Assembly: GCA_035573855.1 (NCBI GenBank)
Contig: DATLZU010000019.1
Coordinates: forward strand, 1-64,000
Length of the DNA: 64,000 nucleotides
Reading direction: 5' to 3'
Source of the DNA: DATLZU01 sp035573855
Lineage (GTDB): Bacteria > Nitrospirota > Nitrospiria > Nitrospirales > Nitrospiraceae
Position numbers and translations under genes: made by a program
Part shown: one piece after another, positions 7,349-15,839 of the stretch
Position numbering within the stretch: the first letter of the stretch is position 1
Layout: every line of letters begins with the position of its first letter
The notes under the pieces: generated by a model
Database searches by the model: none
Seen by the model: the letters and a program-made list of their open reading frames with translations, nothing else
What the model was told of the DNA's origin: nothing

Positions 7349-8386
7349 TTACCCCGCCGCCCCCTGGCCCCTCCCCCTCAATCCCCAGAGCCTCATGGCC
7401 GCTGCGAACACTTCGTCCACGGCAATGAGCCGCATGCAATTGCCTTCGCCGCGCCGGCAGGTGGGATGAAAACAAATGCGACAGTCCAATCCCTTGTAGA
7501 TGATCTCGCTCGGCCCGCGCGGCCCCCACTCCCGGGGATTGGACGGGCCGAACAACCCCACCACCGGCACCCCGAGCGCCGCCGCCATGTGCATGGCGCC
7601 GTTGTCGTTCCCCACATACAGGGCGCAGCGTTTCAGGATGGCGGCGAACTGCAACAGCCTTGCGCGGCCGGCCAGGACGATCGGTGCCGAACGCGCGTGC
7701 GTTCGAATCCGTTCCGCCGTCTCACGGTCGCGGTCGTCCCCGCCGATCAGCACGCGGCAGTCCCATGCCTTGGTCAAGCGATCCGCCAAGTCGGCAAAGC
7801 GTTCAGCGGGCCAGGCCTTGAACCAATAGCGGGCACCCGGATGGAACATGACGAGTCGCGTCGACGACGACGGCACAACCCCGGCCTCCCTCAGGATGCG
7901 CTCAGCCGCTTCCTCGTCGTGAGGCGGCACGTTCAACACCAACGGTCCGGCTTTCGGCTCAAGGCCTAGACATCGCAAGGCCGACAGGTCCCGCTCGACG
8001 CGGTGAACATCCTCGGCCCGAGGCTTCGCCACGGCGGTGTAGAGCAGTCCCCGCCAGCGATGTTCCTGATTGAACCCGACCCGGATAGGCGCGCCGGAAA
8101 GCCGGCTCAGGATCGCCGCCCGATCCCCGTCCGTAAGATCGATGACGCAGTCGAACCGGCGGCGCCGCAGCTCGGATGCGAAGCGAACCTGCTCGCCGAG
8201 CGTTCCCTTCGGCACCACCAACACCTTGTCGAGGTCTGGGTTCCCCTTCACGATATCCTCCGTCCCGGCGTTCACGGCCATCGTGAGCGTGGCGTGAGAA
8301 AAGGCCTCCCGTAGCGCGCGCAGCACCGGTGTCGCCAGCAGAACGTCGCCGATATAGCGGAGCTTGATCACTAAGATGTTATTCAT
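7349..8386 (-). CDS. GT9 heptosyltransferase, WaaQ-like
   Basis: 345 residues with the GT9 start ILVIKLRYIGDVLLATPVL, a Rossmann half, then VMFHPGARYWFKAWPAERF and the ADP-heptose-binding VGNDNGAMHMAAALGVPVVGLFGPSNP in the C-terminal half. The YIGDVLLATPV form resembles LPS heptosyltransferase III (WaaQ) more than WaaC or WaaF, but this subfamily call is weak. It would add heptose to the LPS core on the cytoplasmic side of the inner membrane. The C-terminal Cys-rich DCRICFHPTCRRGEGNC is unusual and may bind metal. Confidence 0.8.
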   Translation of the reverse strand: MNNILVIKLRYIGDVLLATPVLRALREAFSHATLTMAVNAGTEDIVKGNPDLDKVLVVPKGTLGEQVRFASELRRRRFDCVIDLTDGDRAAILSRLSGAPIRVGFNQEHRWRGLLYTAVAKPRAEDVHRVERDLSALRCLGLEPKAGPLVLNVPPHDEEAAERILREAGVVPSSSTRLVMFHPGARYWFKAWPAERFADLADRLTKAWDCRVLIGGDDRDRETAERIRTHARSAPIVLAGRARLLQFAAILKRCALYVGNDNGAMHMAAALGVPVVGLFGPSNPREWGPRGPSEIIYKGLDCRICFHPTCRRGEGNCMRLIAVDEVFAAAMRLWGLRGRGQGAAG

Positions 8387-8460
8387 CACAGACTCACACA
8401 GACGCGTTTGACGTTGAAAATTGAACGGTCCGGAACCCTCCGCCGTCGAACCTCGAACGC

Positions 8461-9573
8461 TTATCCGCCACACACCTCTTTATAGACCGCCAGCGTCTGC
8501 CGCGCTGTCCGCTCCCAGGTGAACCGCTTCGCGCGTTGGAACCCCTTTTCCCGTAAGGAGGCGCGCAAGGATGAATCATGAATCACCCGCGCCATCGCGT
8601 CCGCCAGCTCGTCCGGCTTGTCCGGATCGACGAGTACGGCAGCATCGCCGGCGACCTCCGGCAGGGCCGTCGTGTTCGAGGTGATCACCGGCGCGCCGCA
8701 GGCCATGGCTTCCAACACCGGCATCCCGAAGCCTTCGTAGATCGAGGGGAAGACGAATACCTCGGCATGGGAATACAGCATCCGTAGATCCGCGAGAGAC
8801 AAGGGTCCGGTACAGACCACATGCTCCTCAAGGCCGGCGGCCGCCACGCTGTCGCAGAGATTGCCGAAGCGGTGCGTGGGTGACCCGACCATGATGATCG
8901 TATGGGACTTCAGTTGCTCCCGTCGGCCAACATAGGCTTCGAGCACGGCGCGATGATTTTTTCTTGGGTCGGCGCCGCCCACGAACAGAATGAACGGCCG
9001 CGGCGTCCACCCAAACCGCCGCCCCCAGGCCGCCAGCGCCAGCAGATCATGCGACGGATAGAACTCCTCAGACACCGCATTGTGAATGACTGTAACCTTC
9101 TCCCGCGGCACGCCGCAGATCGCCACGATGTCGCGAGCCGAGTGGTCGGAGACGGTGATGATGCGGGCCGCCTCATGCGCGGTCCGCCTGACGCGCCTGG
9201 TCGCACCCCATTGCCCGAACAGCTTGCGGGAAAATTGAGGATGCCGCGCAAGCCACAGGTCATGAATCGTGACGATGCCGCCGAACCGGCCGACCGTCGG
9301 CAATTTGAAGTTAGGGCCATGAAACACATCCAGCTTATCCCTCGTCCCGCGCCACCGCAGGGCCCAGCCCCCGGTTTCCCGCCACGTGAGCCCCCGGCTG
9401 CGCGCCCATGGCTCGTGCATCACGCTCGCGTCGGCCGATCCCGGGCTGACGTAGGCGATCAGATCAAGATCCGGATCCTTCAACTCGACGAGCGCGCGAA
9501 GCACATGGTACGTATGCCAGCCGATGCCGCCGCGGTTCCGGACGATGGGATTCGCGTCGATTCCGATCCTCAT
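8461..9573 (-). CDS. GT4 (GT-B) glycosyltransferase
   Basis: 370-residue retaining GT-B enzyme of family 4. The N-terminal half starts MRIGIDANPIVRNRGGIGWH and contains HDLWLARHP. The C-terminal half has ILFVGGADPRKNH, then VFPSIYEGFGMPVLEAMACG with the E-x7-E nucleotide-sugar motif. Mannosyl- or glucosyl-transfer in core or O-chain assembly fits the family and context, but the sugar is not readable. The 74-nt spacer after it contains TTGACGTTGAAAATTGAACG, one of many short repetitive tracts in this locus. Confidence 0.85.
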   Translation of the reverse strand: MRIGIDANPIVRNRGGIGWHTYHVLRALVELKDPDLDLIAYVSPGSADASVMHEPWARSRGLTWRETGGWALRWRGTRDKLDVFHGPNFKLPTVGRFGGIVTIHDLWLARHPQFSRKLFGQWGATRRVRRTAHEAARIITVSDHSARDIVAICGVPREKVTVIHNAVSEEFYPSHDLLALAAWGRRFGWTPRPFILFVGGADPRKNHRAVLEAYVGRREQLKSHTIIMVGSPTHRFGNLCDSVAAAGLEEHVVCTGPLSLADLRMLYSHAEVFVFPSIYEGFGMPVLEAMACGAPVITSNTTALPEVAGDAAVLVDPDKPDELADAMARVIHDSSLRASLREKGFQRAKRFTWERTARQTLAVYKEVCGG

Positions 9574-9722
9574 CTTTCACCAAGAACGGTGTAAGGAGGT
9601 AGCGGGGTAGCGAACGAAGCCAAGCCGGAACGGCGACGCCAACCGGATGGTCCGTTATCCCTCCATCCCTCACTCCGTCTTCATTCCTTACCCCGTGCCC
9701 CCTTGTCTCTTCTTTACCTCGG

Positions 9723-10493
9723 TTACCCCGTTATCCCTTCACCCCGTTCCTGCGACGCTTCCCATGCCTTCGCGTATTTCACGAACGTGTGCAGACCCGC
9801 GAAGAGCGCGACGATAAGGCCGTGAATTCCGTCGCGATAGCCGCGTCGTAAGAGATAGGTTTTGAGGATCGTACCCAGGTGGTGGGCGCCGACCTCCCAA
9901 CCGGTTACACGCGAAGAACTTTTGAGCTTCTCCTGCGCGCCCAGCGTGGTGTAGCGCATCATCTTGCGGACATGACGCCCGATCGTCGGCATGCTGTCAT
10001 GGTCTAGCGGATTCGTCAGCCTCGCCACACGGCCATCGAGACAAAGATGCTCATGTAGCAACACGTCGTCGTACCGGCCGGCCGACCGTTTGAACAGTCT
10101 CAATTGATAGTCTGGATAGTAGCCGCTGCCCCGAATCCACTTGCCGTAGAAAAAGTTTCGTCGCGGGATTTCGTAGCCGACCACATCAGAAGGGGGTCCC
10201 TGCCGCAGCGTGCGCAGAATTTCATCCCGCAATGCTTCGGTTACCCGTTCGTCGGCGTCTACGATGAGAATCCAGTCGGCGCCGGCCTGATCGATCCCGA
10301 AATTTTTCTGCGGGCCGTAGCCCGGCCACGGTCTGACGAAGACCCGATCCGTGTAGGTCCTGGCGATCTCTACGGTGCGATCCACGCTGCAGGCGTCCAC
10401 GACGATGATCTCGTCTACCCAGCGCAGCGACTCCAGACAGACCGCGATGTTCCGTTCTTCGTCTTTGGTGATGATGACCGCCGCAATGGACAT
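9723..10493 (-). CDS. GT2 glycosyltransferase, WaaE/KdtX-like
   Basis: 256 residues. Start IAAVIITKDEERNIAVCLES, then EIIVVDACSVDRTVEIA, QKNFGIDQAGADWILIVDADER with the DxD at about residue 93, and GSGYYPDYQLRLFK. This is the pattern of the WaaE/KdtX group, which adds glucose to the first LPS heptose. A C-terminal hydrophobic stretch (GLIVALFAGLHTFVKYAK) suggests membrane association. It is about 45% alike by eye to the protein at 12810-13571, so the cluster carries two related enzymes. Confidence 0.85.
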   Translation of the reverse strand: MSIAAVIITKDEERNIAVCLESLRWVDEIIVVDACSVDRTVEIARTYTDRVFVRPWPGYGPQKNFGIDQAGADWILIVDADERVTEALRDEILRTLRQGPPSDVVGYEIPRRNFFYGKWIRGSGYYPDYQLRLFKRSAGRYDDVLLHEHLCLDGRVARLTNPLDHDSMPTIGRHVRKMMRYTTLGAQEKLKSSSRVTGWEVGAHHLGTILKTYLLRRGYRDGIHGLIVALFAGLHTFVKYAKAWEASQERGEGITG

Positions 10494-10567
10494 CGTCGTT
10501 CGTAAAATGACCTGTTGGAGACTCCATGTCCTACGATGAACGCTTCAGGCTTCACATTTCACGTCTT

Positions 10568-11413
10568 CTACCCTCTGAACCCTCGCTTCAGCACAGCCCG
10601 ATAGAACGCCGGATTCAGCCAGCGATTCCGTCCCGGCTTGAGCACCGGATACGTTCGCACCCGTTCTGCCATCACCGCCGGATGGCTGCCGGTGAAGGTT
10701 TTCATGATGTCGTAGTCCTCGAACTCATAGGCCGTCCGAGCCAGCATGCGGGCCTGTTCGGGGCCGGGTTGTTCGCCGTGGTGACGGGCCACCTGATAGC
10801 GAAACTTCTCCAGCAGCACCGTGGCCGGTTTAACCCAGCCGTAGTGGTAGATCGTCGCCCCGGACGGGCGCACCCGGTCCCGGTGGATGCTCTGCAGATA
10901 GCCGCGATCTGTTTTGAGCCAGAACCCCACGGCATCGCCGCAGGATTCGACCTGGCCGTCGTTGCGGATGATACGCACCGCGCGGTGGTAAAACCACGGA
11001 TTGACCGAGCGGTAGTCTCCGTAGAAATGGAGATAGCGAAAGGTGAACCCCAGAACGCGCGGATCGTCCAGGTGATCCCGTAGCGTGCGCCGGATCGTCT
11101 CGTAATCCCGCTCGTGCAGCACTTCGTCGGCCTGCAGGTAGAGCGCCCAGTCGCCGGTACAGCGGGCCAGGGCCTTGTTGGTCTCGATGGAAAACAACAG
11201 CCCGTCCTTTTTCAGATTGTCGTCCCAGACCGACTCCACGATGCGGATCTTCTCCGAGCCGATGGAGCGGATCAGATCCAGGGTTCCGTCGTCTGACTGA
11301 CCGACATTCACAATGAATTCATCGACGATCGGCAGGGCGGACCGGAGCACTTCGACGATTGGATAGTCGAACGCGACCGCGTTGCGACAGATGGTGAAGC
11401 CGCTGACCTTCAT
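10568..11413 (-). CDS. GT2-fold glycosyltransferase family protein
   Basis: 281 residues. MKVSGFTICRNAVAFDYPIV and VDEFIVNVGQSDDGTLDLI mark a GT-A fold; the usual DxD is replaced by LYLQADEVLHE near residue 100, as in a divergent GT2 group. The ATG at 11413 is chosen because the 13 codons upstream (RQTEETKQTEET) are translated 15-bp direct repeats rather than protein. A copy of its first 16 codons lies at 12706-12755, upstream of the next gene. Substrate unknown. Confidence 0.75.
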   Translation of the reverse strand: MKVSGFTICRNAVAFDYPIVEVLRSALPIVDEFIVNVGQSDDGTLDLIRSIGSEKIRIVESVWDDNLKKDGLLFSIETNKALARCTGDWALYLQADEVLHERDYETIRRTLRDHLDDPRVLGFTFRYLHFYGDYRSVNPWFYHRAVRIIRNDGQVESCGDAVGFWLKTDRGYLQSIHRDRVRPSGATIYHYGWVKPATVLLEKFRYQVARHHGEQPGPEQARMLARTAYEFEDYDIMKTFTGSHPAVMAERVRTYPVLKPGRNRWLNPAFYRAVLKRGFRG

Positions 11414-11414
11414 C

Positions 11415-11447
11415 GTCTCTTCAGTCTGTTTGGTCTCTTCAGTCTGT
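11415..11447. repeat. Two 15-bp direct repeats at a gene start
   Basis: GTCTCTTCAGTCTGT occurs at 11415-11429 and 11433-11447 (period 18), directly upstream of the GT2 start codon. About 30 nt further the spacer has AACCGAACAGACCAGACC, the approximate inverse. This is one site of the TTTGGT/CTGGTT word family. Confidence 0.7.
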
Positions 11448-11517
11448 CTCATCTATCCGGTCGCTCGTATGGCTCCCACAACCGAACAGACCAGACCGAC
11501 ACTTTGTCTTTACGCGC

Positions 11518-12636
11518 TCAGGCAGTCCCCATCAGGTGCTCGTAGAGCTGCTCGGTCTTTCTCAGCATTTCCTGAGCCGAGTAGGAACGGAGAACATGTT
11601 GCCGCCCTTCCCGGGCCAGCCTGCTCCGCAAGTCAACATTTTCGACCAGCGCGCTCACCGCCTGGGCGAGCGCCTCGGCCGAGCCGGGTTCAATCAGCAG
11701 CCCGGTCCGTCCCGGTAGGATCACTTCGCCGGTGCCTCCCACCGCTGTGGCCACGACGGCCCGTTCCATTGCCAACGCTTGCACGACCCCCTGCGGGACG
11801 CCCTCATCCTTGAGCGAGGGTTGGACGTAGATGTCCAGCATGGCCAGCAGGCCTGGAACGTCCTCCCAATAACCGGTCAAGACCACACGATCCTGGAGCC
11901 CCAGCTCACGGATCCGACTCGAAATCTTCGGCTGTTCTTCGCCTTCCCCCGCAATCACGAATCGGATGCGGGGATAGCGTTGTCTAAGTTTCGCGGCGGC
12001 CTCGATCAAGACCTCCAGGCCTTTGTAGCTCCGCAGAAACGCCACCGTTCCGACAAGACAATGGTCGCGGTTCCACCCGAACGAGTGGCGCAGCACATCG
12101 TTGCTCGAGCGCACGGCGAAGCGCTCGAGGTCCACACCCGTGGGGATCGAGACAATCTTGCTCGGGTCGAGTTGGAATTGCTCCAACAGACGACGGCGGA
12201 CGGCTTCCCCCGTCGTCACGATCGCGGCATAGCCTCTGCGGTATGCCCACCGATGGAGGACCGAATTTCGCACGGCGGTCGATTTGTGCCGCACCTGGAC
12301 GACCAGCGGGCGCTGCGGGATCGAGCGTGCGACAAGCGCCGCCGCCCAACTGTCCGCGGAGCCATGGCACTGCACGATCTGGATCCGCTCTCGGCGCATC
12401 GCTCGTTGCAACACCGCCATCGTGAACGGCCACTGGATCCATGTTCTTCCGATCGTCACCACCGGAAGTCCCTGTTTGAGTCCTTCAGCCGAAAGCCAAC
12501 TGTTCCAAGGCGCGGCCAGCACGACGCGATGTCCCCTCGCGATCATGCCCAGCGCTTCCTGCAACACCCGGAACTCCTGCCCGCCCCGCGCAGTGGAAGA
12601 CTCGGTATGCAGGATTCGATACCCGTTCTTGCTCAT
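11518..12636 (-). CDS. GT4 (GT-B) glycosyltransferase
   Basis: 372 residues. Start YRILHTESSTARGGQEFRVL is typical of LPS-core GT4 enzymes that bind an acceptor through a GGQE loop. The C-terminal half has VIAGEGEEQPK, then VVLTGYWEDVPGLLAMLDIYVQPSLKDEGVPQGVVQAL with the E-x-x-x-x-x-x-Q variant of the donor motif. It pairs with the GT4 at 13582-14703, which has the same VGGQEW opening. Probable role: adding a core or O-antigen sugar at the cytoplasmic membrane. Confidence 0.85.
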   Translation of the reverse strand: MSKNGYRILHTESSTARGGQEFRVLQEALGMIARGHRVVLAAPWNSWLSAEGLKQGLPVVTIGRTWIQWPFTMAVLQRAMRRERIQIVQCHGSADSWAAALVARSIPQRPLVVQVRHKSTAVRNSVLHRWAYRRGYAAIVTTGEAVRRRLLEQFQLDPSKIVSIPTGVDLERFAVRSSNDVLRHSFGWNRDHCLVGTVAFLRSYKGLEVLIEAAAKLRQRYPRIRFVIAGEGEEQPKISSRIRELGLQDRVVLTGYWEDVPGLLAMLDIYVQPSLKDEGVPQGVVQALAMERAVVATAVGGTGEVILPGRTGLLIEPGSAEALAQAVSALVENVDLRSRLAREGRQHVLRSYSAQEMLRKTEQLYEHLMGTA

Positions 12637-12705
12637 CTCGATCCTGTCATTGAGAGATCCCGATCTCCCCCCTTATCCCGATCAGGAGGGTTCGATGATC
12701 GGGGA

Positions 12706-12755
12706 TCGAAACGCGACCGCGTTGCGACAGATATGGTGAAGCCGCTGACCTTCAT
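12706..12755 (-). pseudogene. Duplicated 5' fragment of the GT2 gene at 10568-11413
   Basis: On the minus strand this 50-bp stretch repeats the first 47 bp of the GT2 gene (11413-11367) with two small insertions (an extra A and an extra AT). The first eight codons still read MKVSGFTI, then the frame breaks. It sits in the 173-nt spacer between two other glycosyltransferase genes and is best read as a recombination scar from a former gene copy. Confidence 0.8.
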
Positions 12756-12809
12756 TCGTTGCCTCGGCTAGTCGCAAATGGCTGGGTAGTTCATAGCTCT
12801 TTGTGCCGG

Positions 12810-13571
12810 CTATTCGCCACCTGCTTTCTTGCTTAACTCCCACAGCTTCGCGTACTTGATGAACGTGTAGTAGGCGTACAGTCCGGCCAGGATGAGCCCC
12901 GGCACCCCGTCCAGGACGCCCGCTCGGCCGACATACATTTTCAGGAACGTGAACACCGGATGCGTGACCAACTGATGGGGGCGGAATCGCCGCCTCTGCT
13001 CGGCCATGCGGCGGGCCATCAAGTCAGAATAGCGGTCTTGCTTGAGCAGATAATGATCGATGTCCCGGAACGGGTATTGGAGCACATGCTCCTTGAGATA
13101 CCCGATGCGGCCGTCGAGGTCGAAGCTTTCGTGGACGGCCTCCTCCCGATACCGCAACCGGTCCCGGCGGAAAAGCTGCGGTTGGCGGTAATCGGGATAC
13201 CAGCCGCCATGCCGGATCCAGCGGCCGAGGAAATAATTCTTGCGCGGCACGAAATAGGCGTCGGCTTCGGGTCCCCGGGCGATCAAGGCCCGAATTTCGT
13301 CGCGAAGCTCCGGCGTCGCACGTTCGTCGGTGTCAAGGCTGAAGACCCATTCATGCGAGGCGTGCGCGATCGCCTCGTTGCGCAGCCGCCCGAATCCCGA
13401 GAACTCATGCTGATAAACCTGGTCGGTGAATTCCCGGCTGATCTTTTCTGTCGCGTCGGTGCTGTAGGAATCGACGACGACGAGTTCATCCGCCCACCGC
13501 ACGCTTTCCAAACAGGCGCGCATGTTCGGCTCGTCGTTATAGGCGATGATGACCGCCGATATCTTCACCAT
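12810..13571 (-). CDS. GT2 glycosyltransferase, WaaE/KdtX-like (second copy)
   Basis: 253 residues: VKISAVIIAYNDEPNMRACL, ELVVVDSYSTDATEKIS, EWVFSLDTDERATPELRDEI with the DxD, and GGWYPDYRQPQLFRRD, matching the protein at 9723-10493. A C-terminal hydrophobic segment (GLILAGLYAYYTFIKYAKLW) suggests membrane contact. The ATG at 13571 is 10 nt after the stop of the preceding GT4 gene; a longer frame upstream overlaps that gene. The C-terminal GGE is a coincidence and not a Pup-type tail. Confidence 0.85.
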   Translation of the reverse strand: MVKISAVIIAYNDEPNMRACLESVRWADELVVVDSYSTDATEKISREFTDQVYQHEFSGFGRLRNEAIAHASHEWVFSLDTDERATPELRDEIRALIARGPEADAYFVPRKNYFLGRWIRHGGWYPDYRQPQLFRRDRLRYREEAVHESFDLDGRIGYLKEHVLQYPFRDIDHYLLKQDRYSDLMARRMAEQRRRFRPHQLVTHPVFTFLKMYVGRAGVLDGVPGLILAGLYAYYTFIKYAKLWELSKKAGGE

Positions 13572-13581
13572 GCGCCAATCC

Positions 13582-14703
13582 TCAACGATCCGGGGATTGT
13601 CGGGACGTGAGCACGTTCCGATAGACCCGTTCCAGTTCATCCAGCATGCGGTCGATTGAATACACGCGTTCAACCAGCGCCCGGCCTTGTTCCCCCATCC
13701 GCTTGCGCAACGACGCGTCCTCCAGTAACACCTCGATGCGCTCCGCCAAGGCGGCGGCATCGCGCGGAGGGACCACGTACCCCGTCTCGCCGTCCATCAC
13801 CACGTCAGGGATCGAGCCGACGGTCGTGGATACTACCGGCAGTCCCATCGCGAGGGCCTGCATCAGGACTTGGGGAATCGTATCCCCTTCGACCGACGGG
13901 ATCACGAACAGATCGAGGGACCGGAAGACGTTCAAGAGATCGTGCCGGAATCCCAACATCTTTACCGCGTCGGTCAACCCCCCAGACTCGATGCGCGCCC
14001 GGATCGCCTGCTCCTCCGGGCCCTCGCCCACGATCAGAAACGTCGTATCGGGATGGCGCGCCAGAACACGGGCCGCCGCGTCGATGAAATAGCCATGACC
14101 TTTGTACGTGCGCAGGTAGGAGATAAGCCCGACGAGTTTCCGGTCGCCGGGCAGGCCCAACTCGCGTCGCAGATCATGATCCGGCGGCGCCGGTCTGAAA
14201 TACTCCACATCCAGCCCGATCGGAAAGGCCGCCACCCGGTCGGCAGCGAGCCCGTCCCGTTCGATCAACGCCCGCCGCGTCCGCTCCCCGCCCGTCACGA
14301 TCACCATGTCGAGCAGGCGCCGGTACAGCAGACGAGTCGCGAAGGTGTTGTTCAGCGGTGTCGAGATGTGCCGGATCCGGATGATCTTCGGCCTGCAAGG
14401 GACCAGCCTGGCCGCCAAGGCGCCAATCCAACTATCGCACGAACTGTTCACCTGCAGGATCGCCGGACGCTCCCGGAGGATCAGCCGCCGGAACGCAAGG
14501 ATCGCCGACGGGTAGCGTGACCGCTTCATGGTCACCAGCTCAACCGGCAATCCCTTGCGGCCGGCCATCTCGGCGATCGGACTGCCCGGTTCCAGGATGA
14601 GCCGCAGATCGTGCCCGCGCTTCCGCAAGCCCTCCGCGTGAAGCAGCACCGCCCATTCCTGTCCACCCACGGCTGCGCTGGATTCGGCAATGAAGATCTT
14701 CAC
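13582..14703 (-). CDS. GT4 (GT-B) glycosyltransferase
   Basis: 373 residues from a GTG at 14703 that overlaps the stop of the heptosyltransferase upstream (GTGA). The mature start KIFIAESSAAVGGQEWAVLL matches LPS-core GT4 enzymes. The donor half has FLIVGEGPEEQAIRARI, LGFRHDLLNVFRSLDLFVIPS and EGDTIPQVLMQALAMGLPVV. Coupling to the heptosyltransferase suggests it adds the next sugar on the inner core. A longer reading with ATG at 14823 would overlap the upstream gene by 120 bp and is rejected. Confidence 0.85.
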   Translation of the reverse strand: MKIFIAESSAAVGGQEWAVLLHAEGLRKRGHDLRLILEPGSPIAEMAGRKGLPVELVTMKRSRYPSAILAFRRLILRERPAILQVNSSCDSWIGALAARLVPCRPKIIRIRHISTPLNNTFATRLLYRRLLDMVIVTGGERTRRALIERDGLAADRVAAFPIGLDVEYFRPAPPDHDLRRELGLPGDRKLVGLISYLRTYKGHGYFIDAAARVLARHPDTTFLIVGEGPEEQAIRARIESGGLTDAVKMLGFRHDLLNVFRSLDLFVIPSVEGDTIPQVLMQALAMGLPVVSTTVGSIPDVVMDGETGYVVPPRDAAALAERIEVLLEDASLRKRMGEQGRALVERVYSIDRMLDELERVYRNVLTSRQSPDR

Positions 14704-15740
14704 GGTGTTGCGTGCGCCCGCCTGACCGGTACGCGTTCGCGCACAGCGGCCAGCACCTGATGAGGAGCAATGCCGATGAGACACTCCAGAGGAACCTGAT
14801 TGCGGCAAATCCGACTGAAACACGGACGGCAGGGAACCGCATGGGTCAACACGGCGTGTCCGGTCCCGTACGGTCCCGTCCGGATGGGACTGGTCGGGCC
14901 AAACATCGCGACGACCGGCGTGCCAACGGCCGCCGCCACGTGCAGGGGGCCGGAGTCGTTCGTGATCAGGAGCGCCGCCGCCTCGAGCAGCGCCGGCAAG
15001 AGGCCAGGATCGGTCTGCCCGGTGAGATCGATCGGACTGGTCCGCATCAGGGCCTTCAGCGCGTCCGCATCGATCCGCTCGCCCGGCCCGCCGATCAACA
15101 CGATGCGTCCGGCCCCCTCGCGCTGGAGTTCATCGGCCACGGCGGCGAAGCGTTCCAGCGGCCAACGCTTGGTCGGCCATCGGGCCGAGACGTTCATCGC
15201 GATCCAGTCGTTCCCGGACGCAAGGCCGTGGCGCTGCAGAAGCTGCCCCACCGCTTCGCGGTCTTCAACTGGAATGCGAAACCGAGCCGGCGGAACCGGC
15301 CAGACCGGCGCGCCTAGTGCCGCCGCCGTCAGGAGAGACCGGTCCACCGCATGCATCTCGGGCGTGGGGACCGGCACGCGAATCGAGTAAAAGAGCGGAC
15401 TGCCCTCGCGGCCGTTGGCGAAGCCGATTCTGGTCGAACACCCCGTCAGCCAGGCCATCGCCGCGCTGCGAAAAAGCCCTTGAAGATCCACCACCAGATC
15501 GAACGCGGCGGCGCGCAGGGCCGGCACCTGCGAGAGCCAACCGGTCAGCCCCCCGTTCACGGGCCACACCCGATCGACCCCCTCCGCCCGTTCCACGATG
15601 CCCGCCCATTGTCGCTTCACCAGCCAAGTGATGTGGGCCTGCGGCCAGTGCCGGCGCAAGGCAGCCAGCGTCGGCAGCGCATGGACGATATCTCCCAGCG
15701 AACTCGGCTTGATCATCAGAATGCGACGGTAATCCTGCAT
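14700..15740 (-). CDS. waaC: GT9 heptosyltransferase, WaaC-like
   Basis: 346 residues. RILMIKPSSLGDIVHALPTL is the hallmark of LPS heptosyltransferase I, which attaches the first heptose to Kdo2-lipid A. The C-terminal half has IAMNVSARWPTKRWPLERF and LLITNDSGPLHVAAAVGTPV for ADP-heptose binding. The ATG at 15740 has GAGGA 4 nt upstream; an ATG at 15764 is the alternative. Like the other GT9 genes here it ends with a Cys-containing segment (HAVPCRPCFSRICRNQVP). It follows the WaaF-GmhB gene on the same strand. Confidence 0.8.
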   Translation of the reverse strand: MQDYRRILMIKPSSLGDIVHALPTLAALRRHWPQAHITWLVKRQWAGIVERAEGVDRVWPVNGGLTGWLSQVPALRAAAFDLVVDLQGLFRSAAMAWLTGCSTRIGFANGREGSPLFYSIRVPVPTPEMHAVDRSLLTAAALGAPVWPVPPARFRIPVEDREAVGQLLQRHGLASGNDWIAMNVSARWPTKRWPLERFAAVADELQREGAGRIVLIGGPGERIDADALKALMRTSPIDLTGQTDPGLLPALLEAAALLITNDSGPLHVAAAVGTPVVAMFGPTSPIRTGPYGTGHAVLTHAVPCRPCFSRICRNQVPLECLIGIAPHQVLAAVRERVPVRRAHATP

Positions 15741-15839
15741 GACTTCCTCGTGAACGGAGCCCATCGCTCCGCAGCGTGCCAGGGACGCCCACGTGATGTG
15801 CGAAGATGAAAGACCCCGGCAACCGATCGCGTCCCGCCG

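Noticed and set aside
12810..12830. GT2 protein ending in KKAGGE, like a Pup tail
   Set aside because: The protein is a 253-residue glycosyltransferase with normal domains; Pup is about 60 residues and disordered. Chance match.
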